Shown in pieces: positions 27,133-38,376 of a stretch of DNA of 64,000 bases. The DNA is taken from assembly GCA_963756025.1 (NCBI GenBank), contig CAVWMF010000009.1, forward strand, positions 434,001 through 498,000, read 5' to 3'. Under the pieces are notes generated by a model, which ran no database searches, had not been told where the DNA came from, and saw only the letters and a program-made list of their open reading frames with translations. A program made the position numbers and the translations under genes. This stretch comes from Bog-473 sp963756025 (GTDB lineage: Bacteria; Actinomycetota; Acidimicrobiia; Acidimicrobiales; RAAP-2). The first letter of the stretch is position 1. Each line of letters begins with the position of its first letter.

Positions 27133-27241
27133 GGGCCCTCCTCTCGGTCTCGTCCCTGTCGGTGCCTCCCGCGGGCGCGTCCGCCCGTACCCCACGTCGT
27201 CGTGGAGGCCTCGCTCGTAGCAATGCGTTCTGTATAGCATC

Positions 27242-27255
27242 AATACCCGGTTATT
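27242..27255. promoter_or_regulatory. Near-perfect 14-base palindrome in divergent promoter
   Basis: AATACCCGGTTATT is symmetric except for one base pair. It lies 49 bases before the 27304 hydrolase start and 110 bases before the luciferase-like gene start. It is a candidate operator for a second regulator, distinct from the TTRGGC palindrome. Confidence 0.35.
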
Positions 27256-27303
27256 GGGTGAGTGCTCAAATTCGTCGCCACAACCATCGCCAAGAGGAGG
27301 GGT

Positions 27304-28089
27304 ATGACCCTGGGGAAGATCCATCGCCACGCGGCAGGTCCGTTCGAGGTCGACGTCTGGGAGGGAGGAGTGGGCTCGCCCCTGATGTTCCTGCACGGGT
27401 ACGAGCGGCATCCGGGAGACGCCGCCTTCCTCGGCCGACTCGCGCAACGGCACCGAGTCTGGGCGCCGGAGCAACCCGGTTACGGGACCTCGATCGGCAC
27501 CGAGGAGATCCACGATCTGCTCGACCTGGTGTTGTTCTACCGGGCCCTGATCCGGGATCTCGACGCCGGTCCGGTGGATCTCGTGGGCCATTCGCTCGGC
27601 GGAATGATCGCCGCCGACATCGCGGCGATCGCCCCCGAGGTCGTGCGACGGCTCGTGCTCGTGGATTCTTTCGGGCTCTGGCTCGACGAAGAACCCGCCA
27701 TGGACCCGTTCGGCGCACGCGACCTTGCGTTGAAGGCGAAATGGCACAACCCCGACAACCGGCCACATCCCGAGCCGAGCAATTTCGTGCCCGATCCGGA
27801 CGACCCGCAGGCCGCCTCTCTTTTCCAAGCGCGTAACTATGGAGCGGCGACCCGATTCATGTGGCCGATCGCCGAGCGGGGACTGCGTCGCCGGCTCCGC
27901 TATCTCACGGCGCCGACGCTGGTGCTGCAGGGCGGAGACGATGGTCTGCTGCCCGTGAGCTATGCCGAGGAGATGGTCCGACTCATTGCTGGGGCATCGC
28001 TTGTCGTTATCGACGGGGCGGGGCATTACCCCATGTTCGAGCAGGAGGACGCCTTCATCGATGCGGTGGAGGCCTTCTTGTCGGAGTAG
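27304..28089 (+). CDS. Alpha/beta hydrolase
   Basis: A 261-residue alpha/beta hydrolase. Ser97 in GHSLGG is the nucleophile, the aspartate lies in GGDDGLLP (212-213) and H241 in GAGHYPMF. I chose ATG 27304 after AAGAGGAGGGGT; an ATG 14 codons upstream lacks a good ribosome site. The substrate is unknown. It is divergent from the luciferase-like oxidoreductase and ends seven bases from the convergent SnoaL-like gene. Confidence 0.88.
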   Translation: MTLGKIHRHAAGPFEVDVWEGGVGSPLMFLHGYERHPGDAAFLGRLAQRHRVWAPEQPGYGTSIGTEEIHDLLDLVLFYRALIRDLDAGPVDLVGHSLGGMIAADIAAIAPEVVRRLVLVDSFGLWLDEEPAMDPFGARDLALKAKWHNPDNRPHPEPSNFVPDPDDPQAASLFQARNYGAATRFMWPIAERGLRRRLRYLTAPTLVLQGGDDGLLPVSYAEEMVRLIAGASLVVIDGAGHYPMFEQEDAFIDAVEAFLSE

Positions 28090-28096
28090 CGCCCCC

Positions 28097-28615
28097 TCAG
28101 GGCAGCGTGTCGGGCGCGCGCCAGTCGACCGACACGAATCGGTGGGCGATCAGCCACTCCTCGCCGACGGGGACCATCCGGTCACGGTAGCGCCCCACGT
28201 GGTCGAGGCCCTTCCGGGTGACGACGAGAAAGTAGCTCGCCACCGTGATCTCCGTGGGCGACACGGCTTCGAAGCGGATGTTGGTGACGTTGTGGCGGAG
28301 GATGTAGCTCGCAGCGGCATTCGCGCCGGGATTCGCGCCGGCATCGGGTGAGGAAGGCGGCTTCGCCGGCTCCTCCAACTCCCCTGGGTCGACGATCGCA
28401 GCCTCCATCTGCGCCTGCAGGCCGCTCGTGTCACCACTGAATGTGGCGACGATGGCCGCCCGGCCCACGATCGGTTCGACGCCCCTGATCTCGAGCACAC
28501 CGTCTTCGCAGAATGTCGACCCGAGCTCCGCAATGCGGTACCTGTCGCCCGCATGCGTATAGCGCGCCAGCGTGTCGCGGCAACATTCTCTGGCCACGAG
28601 CTCCCACGACTCCAT
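28097..28615 (-). CDS. SnoaL/NTF2-like protein
   Basis: A 172-residue SnoaL-like protein: CCRDTLARYTHAGDRYRIAE, FCEDGVLEIRG, and the strand pair ITVASYFLVVTRKGLDHVGRY / WLIAHRFVSVDWR. A Pro/Ala/Gly-rich insert near residues 80-105 includes an internal near-duplication (ATTCGCGCCGG twice in the DNA, 28319-28345). Function is unknown; it lies 77 bases after the M24-P450 fusion gene on the same strand. Confidence 0.78.
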   Translation of the reverse strand: MESWELVARECCRDTLARYTHAGDRYRIAELGSTFCEDGVLEIRGVEPIVGRAAIVATFSGDTSGLQAQMEAAIVDPGELEEPAKPPSSPDAGANPGANAAASYILRHNVTNIRFEAVSPTEITVASYFLVVTRKGLDHVGRYRDRMVPVGEEWLIAHRFVSVDWRAPDTLP

Positions 28616-28692
28616 GGAACATCACCCTAAACCTTTCCCATTGGAGTCGACGTGACAAAAGCGCGCCGTGAAGACGAGCCACGCCGCTCCGC

Positions 28693-31166
<2,474 letters not shown>

Positions 31167-31170
<4 letters not shown>

Positions 31171-32432
31171 GCCATCACCTCCACGTGGTCAGTCTCGAAC
31201 GGGTCCGTCTCGAACGGGTCGTAGCGCAGCCCGCTCAGTTGCACCCATCCGGTGTCGGTGACCGCCACAATGTCCTCGGAGCGGTAGCCGGCGTATCCCT
31301 CATCCCAGATGACCGGCTCGAAGACGAGGACCATGCCAGGGGCCATGATGAGTGACCCGTCGAAGTCGTCGCCCAGATCGGTCCCGATGAGCGGCATCTC
31401 GGCGCTGTCGGTCCCGATGCCGTGGGCCAGGTAGAAGTGCTCCATCCACGGCTTCACGCCGTCGTTGGCGGCGATGGCGGCCCGGCCGAGCTCGAGGGCG
31501 GACACGCCCGGCTTGAGGATGTCACGGGCCGCGGCCACGACGGCGCGCCAGCGCTCGAAGTGCGAGGTCTGGCGATCGGTGAGGTCGGGATGGGCGCTCG
31601 TGATCCAGGTCCGGCCGAAGTCCGAGGCGTAGCCCTTGTGGCAGATGCCGGCGTCGACCCAGATGACATCGCCCTCGCGCAGGATCTGATCGGTCGTCGA
31701 GATCGGGTACGCGAGGTCGCCGTGGGTGGTCCACGGGCCCGCCGCCCTGGTCGGCGTCATGACCTGCCAGATCGGGTCGATGGCGTTCGCCGTCGCGCCC
31801 AACTCGAAGAGGCGGCGGAGGAAGATGCCGCTCAGCTCCGTCTGGCGCATGCCCGGCCGCAGAGCCTCGCGGGCGCTCTCCATCGCCTGCTCGGTGATCC
31901 GTTGGGCCTCGCGGATGGCCGAGACCTCATCCGGCGTCTTCAGGATTTTGGCTGCGCCCAGCACGCCACCGGCGTCGCTCCATTCGAAATGGCCGAGCGC
32001 ACGCAGCATCGGGTGGGTCTGTTCGTCGACGCCGAGGCGGGCGCCGGCCGGGAAGTACCCGTTGAGCGCATCGACGAATTCATGGATGCCGTCGTCGAGG
32101 TCGGGGAACAGCGGCCCGTGCACGTGGTCCGCCGGGAACTCCGGCGGCACCCCGTCGAGGAACGGCGTGTAGAGGTGCGGTGCGCTTTCGCCCGCGATGA
32201 CCACCGAGACGGCCCGGAACAGGCCGGCCTTCCCGGCGTCTTCTCCGGGAGCGTCCGCGCCGGTCGTGTGGGCGACACCGGCCGATCCGAGCACGACGAG
32301 GCCGTCGATGTTCTGCGCCTCGAGCTGGTCCTGAATTTTGGCGAACCGTTCGGCGCGCAGTCGTTCCATGTCGGGCAGCGCCGGAATCGGCCGCCCCCCG
32401 ATCGTCGCTCCTGCTGACCAGTCTTCGATCAT
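31167..32432 (-). CDS. M24-family metallopeptidase-like hydrolase (creatinase/Xaa-Pro type)
   Basis: A 421-residue M24 protein from ATG 32432, with GGAGGGGG before it. All five metal ligands are recognisable: D260 (VDAG), D271 (SDFGRT), H337 (AHGIG), E372 (FEPV) and E386 (SED). It is therefore likely active. Besides Xaa-Pro peptidases the fold includes creatinase and the DMSP lyase DddP, so the reaction is open. The C-terminus carries a duplicated DPFET/DPFET from a 15-base tandem duplication. Its stop overlaps the start of the M24-like/P450 fusion, whose M24 part is its divergent, metal-less relative. Confidence 0.9.
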
Positions 32433-32583
32433 CGGTTTCCCCCTCCTGCTGACCGGGCCTCGCCGCGGGCCCCCTCGCCCGGCCCTGAGGACCCCACCGT
32501 ACCGCCAACCCGTTCGGCCGCGACAGCCCTCCCGCCTCTCGGCCCGGGCCCTGCTGACGATCAGGAAACTCCCCGTTTGCCGC

Positions 32584-33036
32584 TTACGCCTCGGTGAAGC
32601 GCCACTGCTTCGACGGTCCACCCCCCGGCGGGTACTCGAGGGCGCAGACGTCGAACCAGATCGGCAGGAGATAACGGACGTAGAAGGCCCGCTGGGTGAC
32701 GTTGGGCGTCACGATGTCGTCGAAGAGCTTGAGCTGGAGACGGTCGTCCTTCTCCTGGAAGCGCCGGCAGGCCTCGAGGATCTCATCGACCTCCTCGCGG
32801 GTGTCCAGCAAGAGGCCGAGGTGGTCGAAACTCGGCGAATGGATCGGCTCGTCGACCTCCATCAGCAGGATGAACTGCCCTTCGTCGGGCACCAGCAGAT
32901 GTCCCGTCTGCCCGAACAGCTCATAGGGGCCGCACCGCCATTCGAGAACGTCGCCGTAGAAGTGGTCGATGTCGGCCCGGGTCCCCTCGTCCAGTGCGCC
33001 CCGCGCGAAGGTCAGTTCCATGTGGTTGAACCGCAT
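32584..33036 (-). CDS. VOC-fold (glyoxalase-like) protein
   Basis: A 150-residue vicinal-oxygen-chelate protein starting MRFNHMELTFARGALDEG with GGAGAAC before the ATG. The pattern HMEL, FYGDVLEWRCG, EGQFILLMEVDEP and FDHLGLLLDT matches two beta-alpha-beta-beta-beta modules with possible metal ligands H5 and H72. Function could be an epimerase, dioxygenase or binding protein. It lies upstream of the M24 operon on the same strand, 151 bases away. Confidence 0.78.
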   Translation of the reverse strand: MRFNHMELTFARGALDEGTRADIDHFYGDVLEWRCGPYELFGQTGHLLVPDEGQFILLMEVDEPIHSPSFDHLGLLLDTREEVDEILEACRRFQEKDDRLQLKLFDDIVTPNVTQRAFYVRYLLPIWFDVCALEYPPGGGPSKQWRFTEA

Positions 33037-33124
33037 CAGCGTTCTCCTGTCTTCCTGTGCCTGCATCTTCGGGAAGAGGCTACGGCAACGAGGGCAATTC
33101 CGCCCGGCCATCCCACACCGGGCA

Positions 33125-33184
33125 GGCCGCCCGAGCAGGCCACCCCATCAGGCGGCCTCCGCAGGCCGCCGCCCGAGCAGGCCG
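33125..33184. repeat. GC-rich repeats with a strong hairpin
   Basis: GCCGCCCGAGCAGGCC-like units occur twice, flanking a perfect 8-base stem GGCGGCCT (33151-33158) / AGGCCGCC (33163-33170) with a 4-base loop. It lies between divergent genes and has no T-run, so it is not an obvious terminator. Confidence 0.5.
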
Positions 33185-33223
33185 CCGCCGATGAGTTGCG
33201 CCGGCTCGTAACGTCTCCCTGGT

Positions 33224-34261
33224 ATGCCATACGTCGATGTCAACGGGATCAACCTCTACTTCGAGCAACACGGGGACTTCCAGCAGCACGGGGACTTCGA
33301 GCAGCCGCCGCTTGTCCTGCTCCATGGCGGCCTGCTCACGATCGAGCTCAGCTTCGGCGTCGTCCTCCCGTTCCTGGCCGAGCACCACCGCGTCATCGCC
33401 ATCGAGCTCCAGGGCCACGGCCGCACGGCCGACACTGACCGGCCCGTGACCTTCGAACACCTCGCAGCTGACGTGGTGGGACTTCTGGACCATCTCGGCA
33501 TCGAACGGGCCGACGTGTTCGGATTCAGCCTCGGTGGGCTCACGACCTACGAGCTGCTCGTTCACCATCAGGATCGCATCCGGCGGGCGGTCGTGGCGTC
33601 GGCCGATCATCGCAACGACCGGGGAGGCGAAATCCACCCTGAGCGCATGCCGACGGAGGCCGACTTCGCCGCCATGCGTGACGCCTATGCAGCGGTCGCT
33701 CCGGACCCGTCGCACTTCGAGGCGTTCGCAACGAAGACGGCGGCGATGGTCCACGGATTCGGAGGTTGGACCGACGACCAATTGCGCGCCGTCGAGGTGC
33801 CGGTACTGGTGCTGATCGGCGACACCGACTTCATCCTCGTCCCGGATGCAGCTGACGCTGCTGAGCTGCTCCCGCACGGTCAGCTCGCCGTTCTCCCGGC
33901 GACCACCCACATGGACATGACCCGCAGCGAGTTGGTCGCCCCAGTGGTGGAGACGTTTCTCCGACGCGACGTCCGAACCAGGGCACGCGGCGGAGGTGCG
34001 CCGATGAAGATTCTCACCCGCATGTGCACGAACCTTGACGGCTATGTGACGAATCCCGACGGCTGGCCCGTGCAACTCGCCTTCGAGGGATGGGATGCAG
34101 GTGCGCGCTGGGCTTCTTCGGGCTCCAAGCTCGATGCGACGCCGTCCTCATGGGCCGCATCACGTTCGAGCCGGCCCTGGCCGCCCCGTTCTGGCCGTGG
34201 GGTGACCTCGCCGTTCACGTCCTCGCCTCGGATCGCCCGGCCGGAACCCCCGACGCCGTGA
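33224..34261 (+). CDS. Alpha/beta hydrolase reading into a decayed RibD/DHFR-like gene
   Basis: Residues 1-~255 are an alpha/beta hydrolase: LLHGG, ELQGHGRTADTDRP, nucleophile Ser102 in GFSLGG, acid in IGDTDF, histidine in ATTHMDM. An 18-base tandem duplication gives QHGDFQQHGDFEQ near the N-terminus. No stop follows the hydrolase; the frame continues through RTRARGGGAP into MKILTRMCTNLDGYV, the start of a dihydrofolate-reductase-like domain, then loses similarity. The hydrolase end is therefore about 33990-34003, and the rest is probably out-of-frame tail. A ribosome site for the second gene (GGAGG) is still visible. Confidence 0.75.
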   Translation: MPYVDVNGINLYFEQHGDFQQHGDFEQPPLVLLHGGLLTIELSFGVVLPFLAEHHRVIAIELQGHGRTADTDRPVTFEHLAADVVGLLDHLGIERADVFGFSLGGLTTYELLVHHQDRIRRAVVASADHRNDRGGEIHPERMPTEADFAAMRDAYAAVAPDPSHFEAFATKTAAMVHGFGGWTDDQLRAVEVPVLVLIGDTDFILVPDAADAAELLPHGQLAVLPATTHMDMTRSELVAPVVETFLRRDVRTRARGGGAPMKILTRMCTNLDGYVTNPDGWPVQLAFEGWDAGARWASSGSKLDATPSSWAASRSSRPWPPRSGRGVTSPFTSSPRIARPEPPTP

Positions 34262-34400
34262 CGGTCGACTCCGATCCATCGAAACCTTCCGGGCCCTCGA
34301 TGCGGACTCGTACCTGACCCTGGTGCACACGCAGACCTGGCCCGGCGGGGTCGTCGAGCTCACGTACAGCGTCGATTCTGCCGCTAGCAGGGCTTCCCAG
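34004..34400 (+). pseudogene. RibD/dihydrofolate-reductase-like remnant
   Basis: Three pieces of a RibD_C/DHFR-like gene in three frames: MKILTRMCTNLDGYVTNPDG (from ATG 34004, preceded by GGAGGTGCGCCG), then DAVLMGRITFEPALAAPFW (about 34135-34191) running into VLASDRPAGTP, then IETFRALDAD...PGGVVELTYSV (about 34278-34377). The glycine-rich middle (GGP-x-TIE region) is missing, so this has internal deletions as well as frameshifts and is a true decayed gene. Confidence 0.75.
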
Positions 34401-34553
34401 GCGATGACACCCAGTCCGTAGGGCACTCGACCCAGCCCTTGGGGCGGACGCGCTGGCCCGGGAGTGGCATGGTTGCGCCCGCTCGGCGTGGTCTAGTGTG
34501 ACCGCCGACCAGGGAGGGTCCCGGACCTACGTTTTGGGGTCGGGGCTCGGAGG

Positions 34554-34598
34554 CTTGTAATTTCTGATCGCTAGAACTCAAGCAGTTAGAAATTACAA
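34554..34598. promoter_or_regulatory. Long inverted repeat upstream of SDR
   Basis: Perfect 12-base arms CTTGTAATTTCT and AGAAATTACAAG are separated by about 22 bases that hold a smaller AACT/AGTT symmetry. It is AT-rich within a GC-rich setting, 63 bases before the SDR start. It could be an operator or a 5' leader hairpin. The region 34401-34553 before it shows nothing recognisable. Confidence 0.55.
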
Positions 34599-34603
34599 GT
34601 GTC

Positions 34604-34647
34604 CGCCGGCTTCGAACGAGAGAGTTCGCCGGCTTCGAACGAGAGAG
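34604..34647. repeat. Tandem 21-base repeat (23-base period) in the SDR leader
   Basis: Two exact copies of a 21-base unit that begins CGCCGGCTTCGAACG and ends AGAGAG, at 34604-34624 and 34627-34647, directly before the SDR ribosome site. Each contains the 6-base palindrome TTCGAA. It may be a slippage duplication or a paired binding site. Confidence 0.8.
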
Positions 34648-34660
34648 ACAGGGGATTCGC

Positions 34661-35440
34661 ATGGAGATCAGCGGTGCGTCAGCGATCGTGACCGGCGGTG
34701 CCGGGGGACTGGGCGGCGCGACAGTGCGCAGGCTCGTGGAGGCCGGGGCGAAGGTGGTTATCGCCGACGTGGCGACCGAAAAGGGCGAGGCCATGGTCAA
34801 GGAGTTGGGCGACTCGGTCAGGTTCGTCAAGACCGACATCACCAGCGAGTCGAGCGTCCAAGAGGCGCTCGACCAGGCCGCCAGCATGGGTCCCGTCCGG
34901 ATCTCGGTTGCCGTGCACGGCGGGTTCGGTGGGGGAGGGCGGACGCTGAAGGCGGACGGGACGCCGCATTCGCTGGAGGATTTCCGCAACGTGATCGACC
35001 CGTATCTCGTGGGGACTTTCAACGTGCTGCGCCTGGCGTCGGCGGCGATCGGCAAGTCCGAGCCGCTGGCCGACGGGGAGCGGGGCGTCATCATCAACAC
35101 GGCGTCAATCGCCGGCTACGAGGGCACCATCGGCCAGGTGGCCTACGCAGCAGCCAAGGCCGGCGTGATCGGCTTGACCATCGCCGCTGCCCGTGATCTC
35201 GCGGTGGTCGGCATCCGGGTCATGACCATCGCTCCCGGAACGTTCATCACGCCCGCCTACGGCCAGGATCTCGACGCCGTGGAGGCCTACTGGGCCCCGG
35301 CCATCCCGTTCCCCAAGCGCATGGGGCAACCGGCCGAGTACGCCAAGCTGGTCCAGTCCATCGTCGAGAACTCGTACCTCAACGGCGAGGTCATCCGCAT
35401 CGATGGCGCCATCCGCTTCGGGCCGAAGAGCCCCAAGTAA
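34661..35440 (+). CDS. SDR, 3-hydroxyacyl-CoA dehydrogenase (type II)-like
   Basis: A 259-residue SDR beginning MEISGASAIVTGGAGGLG (cofactor loop 11-18). It has Ser149, Tyr162 and Lys166 (YAAAK). The pattern TGGAGGLGGATVRRL, IAGYEGTIGQVAYAAAKAG and IAPGTFITPAYG is that of HSD17B10-type 3-hydroxyacyl-CoA dehydrogenases, so oxidation of a 3-hydroxyacyl-CoA with NAD is the likely reaction. A thioesterase-like gene follows on the same strand 48 bases later. The leader carries an inverted repeat and tandem repeats. Confidence 0.9.
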   Translation: MEISGASAIVTGGAGGLGGATVRRLVEAGAKVVIADVATEKGEAMVKELGDSVRFVKTDITSESSVQEALDQAASMGPVRISVAVHGGFGGGGRTLKADGTPHSLEDFRNVIDPYLVGTFNVLRLASAAIGKSEPLADGERGVIINTASIAGYEGTIGQVAYAAAKAGVIGLTIAAARDLAVVGIRVMTIAPGTFITPAYGQDLDAVEAYWAPAIPFPKRMGQPAEYAKLVQSIVENSYLNGEVIRIDGAIRFGPKSPK

Positions 35441-35488
35441 GGGTCACCCCGTGACCTTGTATGACCCGGCAGCCGGGGCCCGACCTCG

Positions 35489-35935
35489 GTGACGCCGGAC
35501 GAGAAGCCGCCGACACAGACGACGGCGCGGGTGGAGCTGGCCGCCGGACATGCCTTCGAAGCCTTCAGCTGGAAGGACGTCGTCGTTGACGGCGCCGACT
35601 GGGCCATGGAGATGGAGGTCACGCCGCGGGTCGTCAACAGTTCGGGCGTTCTGCAGGGTGGGCTTCTGGCCACGCTCATCGACATGGTGGCCGGTGTTTC
35701 GCTACAGCGTGGCGAAAAGGCGTACCTGCGCAACGCCACCAGCGAAATGCAGGTCAGCTTCCTCGCCGGGGCCCGCGTCGGGCCCGTGCGTGCAGTCGCT
35801 CACATCCTTCGCCGTGGCAGGAGGAGCGCGGTGGTCCGTGTGGACGTGCACGATCTTGGGGCCGACGACCTCTATGTGGCCTCGGCGACGCTGACCTTCT
35901 CGGTCAAAATGCGGGACGACGCGCCTGCGAATTGA
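35489..35935 (+). CDS. PaaI-type hotdog thioesterase
   Basis: A 148-residue hotdog-fold protein starting at GTG 35489. The helix segment NSSGVLQGGLLATLIDMVAG is the PaaI/4HBT hallmark (normally HGG; here the histidine position reads Q), with LQVSFL-like MQVSFLAGARVGPVRA after it. It would cleave or recycle acyl-CoA thioesters. Replacement of the active-site-area histidine by Gln is seen in some members but leaves activity uncertain. It lies between an SDR and the double CaiB gene on the same strand. Confidence 0.85.
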   Translation: MTPDEKPPTQTTARVELAAGHAFEAFSWKDVVVDGADWAMEMEVTPRVVNSSGVLQGGLLATLIDMVAGVSLQRGEKAYLRNATSEMQVSFLAGARVGPVRAVAHILRRGRRSAVVRVDVHDLGADDLYVASATLTFSVKMRDDAPAN

Positions 35936-36030
35936 ACCGTGGCGTTGAGCCCCGAGCGGCCTAATCTGGTGTGCCGCACGAGGGGAATGCACACGCAGGA
36001 GGGGATCAGTACGCAGGAGGAGCTCGGCCG

Positions 36031-38355
36031 ATGCTTGTAACGGACCTCAGTCACGACGTGGCGGGCCGGTTCTGCACCAGGCTTCTGGCCCTGGGCGGAG
36101 CCGACGTCGTGTCGTATGTCGGCAGCGGTGGCGGGCAAGAGGTTGATTGGCTGAGCGCCTATCTCGATTCGCACAAGTGGACGGTCGCCGGCGCGCACTT
36201 TCCGCTGCTGGAGGAGATGGTGCGCGCTTCGGACGTCGTCGTCACGTCGTTCGACCGCGGTCGCTATCTCGGACCGCTCGATGCCGAGCGCGTGCGGGAT
36301 CTGAACGCCGAAGTTGTGCACGTCACGACGAGTTCGTTCGGGACCACGGGTCCGACCGCGGCCTGGCGCGGCGGCTCGTTGGCGGAGTGGGCCGCCGGCG
36401 GCTATCTCTACATCACCGGAGACCCCTCGCGTGAGCCGTTGTGCGGGCCCGAGCACTTGTGCGGCTACATCGGCGGGTACACGGCGGCGATCGCGGTGCA
36501 GGCCGGATCGATTCTCCGCCAGAGGACGGGACAGGGAAGTCATATCGACGTCAGCGTGATGGCGGCGATGCTGAGCATGCATCAATCGACGTTTTCGCGC
36601 CTGGGCGTCGGCATTATCCGCATGCGCTCGGGTCGTTACACCGAGGTCTATCCGCTGACGGTCCTGCCCTGCCGTGACGGCTACGTGTCACTCGGCTCCG
36701 CGCTCGACGAGGAGTTCGATCGGCTCGCGCTTGCCGTTGGTATGCCCGAGATCCTCGGAGACCCCCGCTTCGCCAACCCGGCGGCTCGCGCCGCGCATCG
36801 TGACGATCTCGACGCACTGTTGGTGCCGTGGCTGGCTGAGCGCGATGCCGCCCAAGTGGTGGAGATCGTGCAAGCGGCGGGACTTCCTTGCTCCAAGGTG
36901 GCAACCCCCACCGAGGTTCTGGCCAATCCGCAACTGGAGGCGCGGGGCTATTGGGAGGAGGTCATTGTCGACGGCGGGCACGGGCGCATGCCGGGCAGTC
37001 CGGTGCGCACGGCACCAACGCAAACGCGGCCAACCCAGACGCGGCCAGCGCCATCGCCCGAAGATCTGCGCGCAATCATCGCCGCCCACGCGCACATCCC
37101 CGGGGACAGCCCCGCCCGGACCACTGCTCCCCGTCTGCCCCTGGACGGCGACCCCCCGATTCTGGTCCTGGACCTCACTGCATTCTGGGCCGGGCCCAGT
37201 GCCACTCGGAATCTCGCCGATCTGGGAGCGAGAGTGGTCCGGGTGGAGCGGCCGCGGTCGCGGGTTGACTTTGCCGACACTTCCGACGAAGGGGCTCTCA
37301 TCGGCTACCTCTTCGACTACAAGATGAATCGCAGCAAGGAGAGCGTGGTCATCGACCTGCGCACTGAGGACGGCAAGCAGGTATTCCGGTCGTTGACGGC
37401 CCGGGCCGATGTCGTGGTCGAGAACTACCGGGCCGGTGTCATGGATCGCCTGGGCCTCGGCTACGAGTCGCTGTCGGCCGACCATCCCGAATTGGTCTAC
37501 GTCTCGCTGAGCGGATTCGGAGCCACCGGGCCGTGGTCACCGTGGCGTTCCTACGGCCCGACCATCGAGGCGGCGTCGTCAATCGAGGCGCGCACCGGTT
37601 ACGTGGACGGAGAGCCGCTTCGTCTGGGTCACACGCTGCCGGACGGGGTGGGCGGGCTCGTCGGGACACTCGCAGCGCTCGACGGCCTGCGGCGTCGTGA
37701 CCGCACCGGCAAGGGCGGTCGCTATGACCTCTCCCAGCTCGAGGCGTATTGCGCGTTGAGCGGTGAAGAACTTCTGGCGTCATCGGTGCGGGGTCGGGAT
37801 CAGCCACGTCGCGGCAACCGCGGGAACGGTGTCAGCCCCCACGGGGTCTACCCCTGCCGGGGGGACGACCAGTGGGTTGCACTTGCGGTGGCCAGCGACG
37901 ACGAGTGGGCGCACTTCCTGACAGTGGTGACGGCCGAGGGTCTCGACGGCGATCGCTATCGCCTGGTCGCAGGGCGTCTCACACACCGTGACGAGCTCGA
38001 TCGCTCGATCGCCCGCTGGACGAGCTCGGTCGACAAGGTCGCCCTGGCGGTCGCCCTGCAGGCGAAAGGCATCGAGGCATTTCCCGTGGCCACGGCGCCC
38101 GATCTCGTTGCCGACACCCAGTTGGAGGAACGCGGATACTTCGTCGAGGTCCCCTTGCACGGGGCGCGGGTCAAGCTCCCGGGGTCACCCCTTTCGGCGT
38201 CTCCAGCTCTGGTGCGCACCGACGGCCATCCGCCGGCGTTCGGCGAACACACGGCGAACGTTCTCCAGGAGCTGGCCGGCTGCACCGCGGAGGAAGTGGC
38301 GCGGCTCGCGCGCGACGGGGTGGTCGTGCTCGGTGGCGTCGCCGTTCCCCTTTGA
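36031..38355 (+). CDS. Fused tandem CaiB/BaiF CoA-transferase (Asp-less + catalytic domain)
   Basis: A 774-residue protein with two CaiB domains, ~1-340 and ~365-774. GGAGGAG precedes the ATG at 36031. Domain 1 has Gly145 (HLCGYIGG) where the catalytic aspartate should be, twenty residues before TGQGS. Domain 2 keeps Asp538 (LPDGVGG), twenty residues before TGKGG. The linker contains a duplicated PTQTR (a near-exact 15-base repeat). It thus looks like a covalent version of the Asp-less/catalytic CaiB pairs at 4.2-6.6 kb and 16.6-19.2 kb. Domain 1 begins slightly short but has the ALGGADVVSYV Rossmann segment. Confidence 0.9.
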   Translation: MLVTDLSHDVAGRFCTRLLALGGADVVSYVGSGGGQEVDWLSAYLDSHKWTVAGAHFPLLEEMVRASDVVVTSFDRGRYLGPLDAERVRDLNAEVVHVTTSSFGTTGPTAAWRGGSLAEWAAGGYLYITGDPSREPLCGPEHLCGYIGGYTAAIAVQAGSILRQRTGQGSHIDVSVMAAMLSMHQSTFSRLGVGIIRMRSGRYTEVYPLTVLPCRDGYVSLGSALDEEFDRLALAVGMPEILGDPRFANPAARAAHRDDLDALLVPWLAERDAAQVVEIVQAAGLPCSKVATPTEVLANPQLEARGYWEEVIVDGGHGRMPGSPVRTAPTQTRPTQTRPAPSPEDLRAIIAAHAHIPGDSPARTTAPRLPLDGDPPILVLDLTAFWAGPSATRNLADLGARVVRVERPRSRVDFADTSDEGALIGYLFDYKMNRSKESVVIDLRTEDGKQVFRSLTARADVVVENYRAGVMDRLGLGYESLSADHPELVYVSLSGFGATGPWSPWRSYGPTIEAASSIEARTGYVDGEPLRLGHTLPDGVGGLVGTLAALDGLRRRDRTGKGGRYDLSQLEAYCALSGEELLASSVRGRDQPRRGNRGNGVSPHGVYPCRGDDQWVALAVASDDEWAHFLTVVTAEGLDGDRYRLVAGRLTHRDELDRSIARWTSSVDKVALAVALQAKGIEAFPVATAPDLVADTQLEERGYFVEVPLHGARVKLPGSPLSASPALVRTDGHPPAFGEHTANVLQELAGCTAEEVARLARDGVVVLGGVAVPL

Positions 38356-38376
38356 CGCCGCGCTGCTGACGGGTGC

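Noticed and set aside
27133..28026. N-terminal extension of the luciferase-like oxidoreductase frame
   Set aside because: The extension is antisense to the 27304 hydrolase; GAGGAGGG and the family N-terminus place the start at 27132.
33151..33170. Rho-independent terminator hairpin
   Set aside because: The stem is strong, but it lies between divergent genes and no T-run follows.
34554..34598. KstR-like steroid-regulator box in the inverted repeat
   Set aside because: The inner AACT/AGTT symmetry has a longer spacer than the AAC-x2-GTT core of KstR sites, so I do not call it a KstR box.
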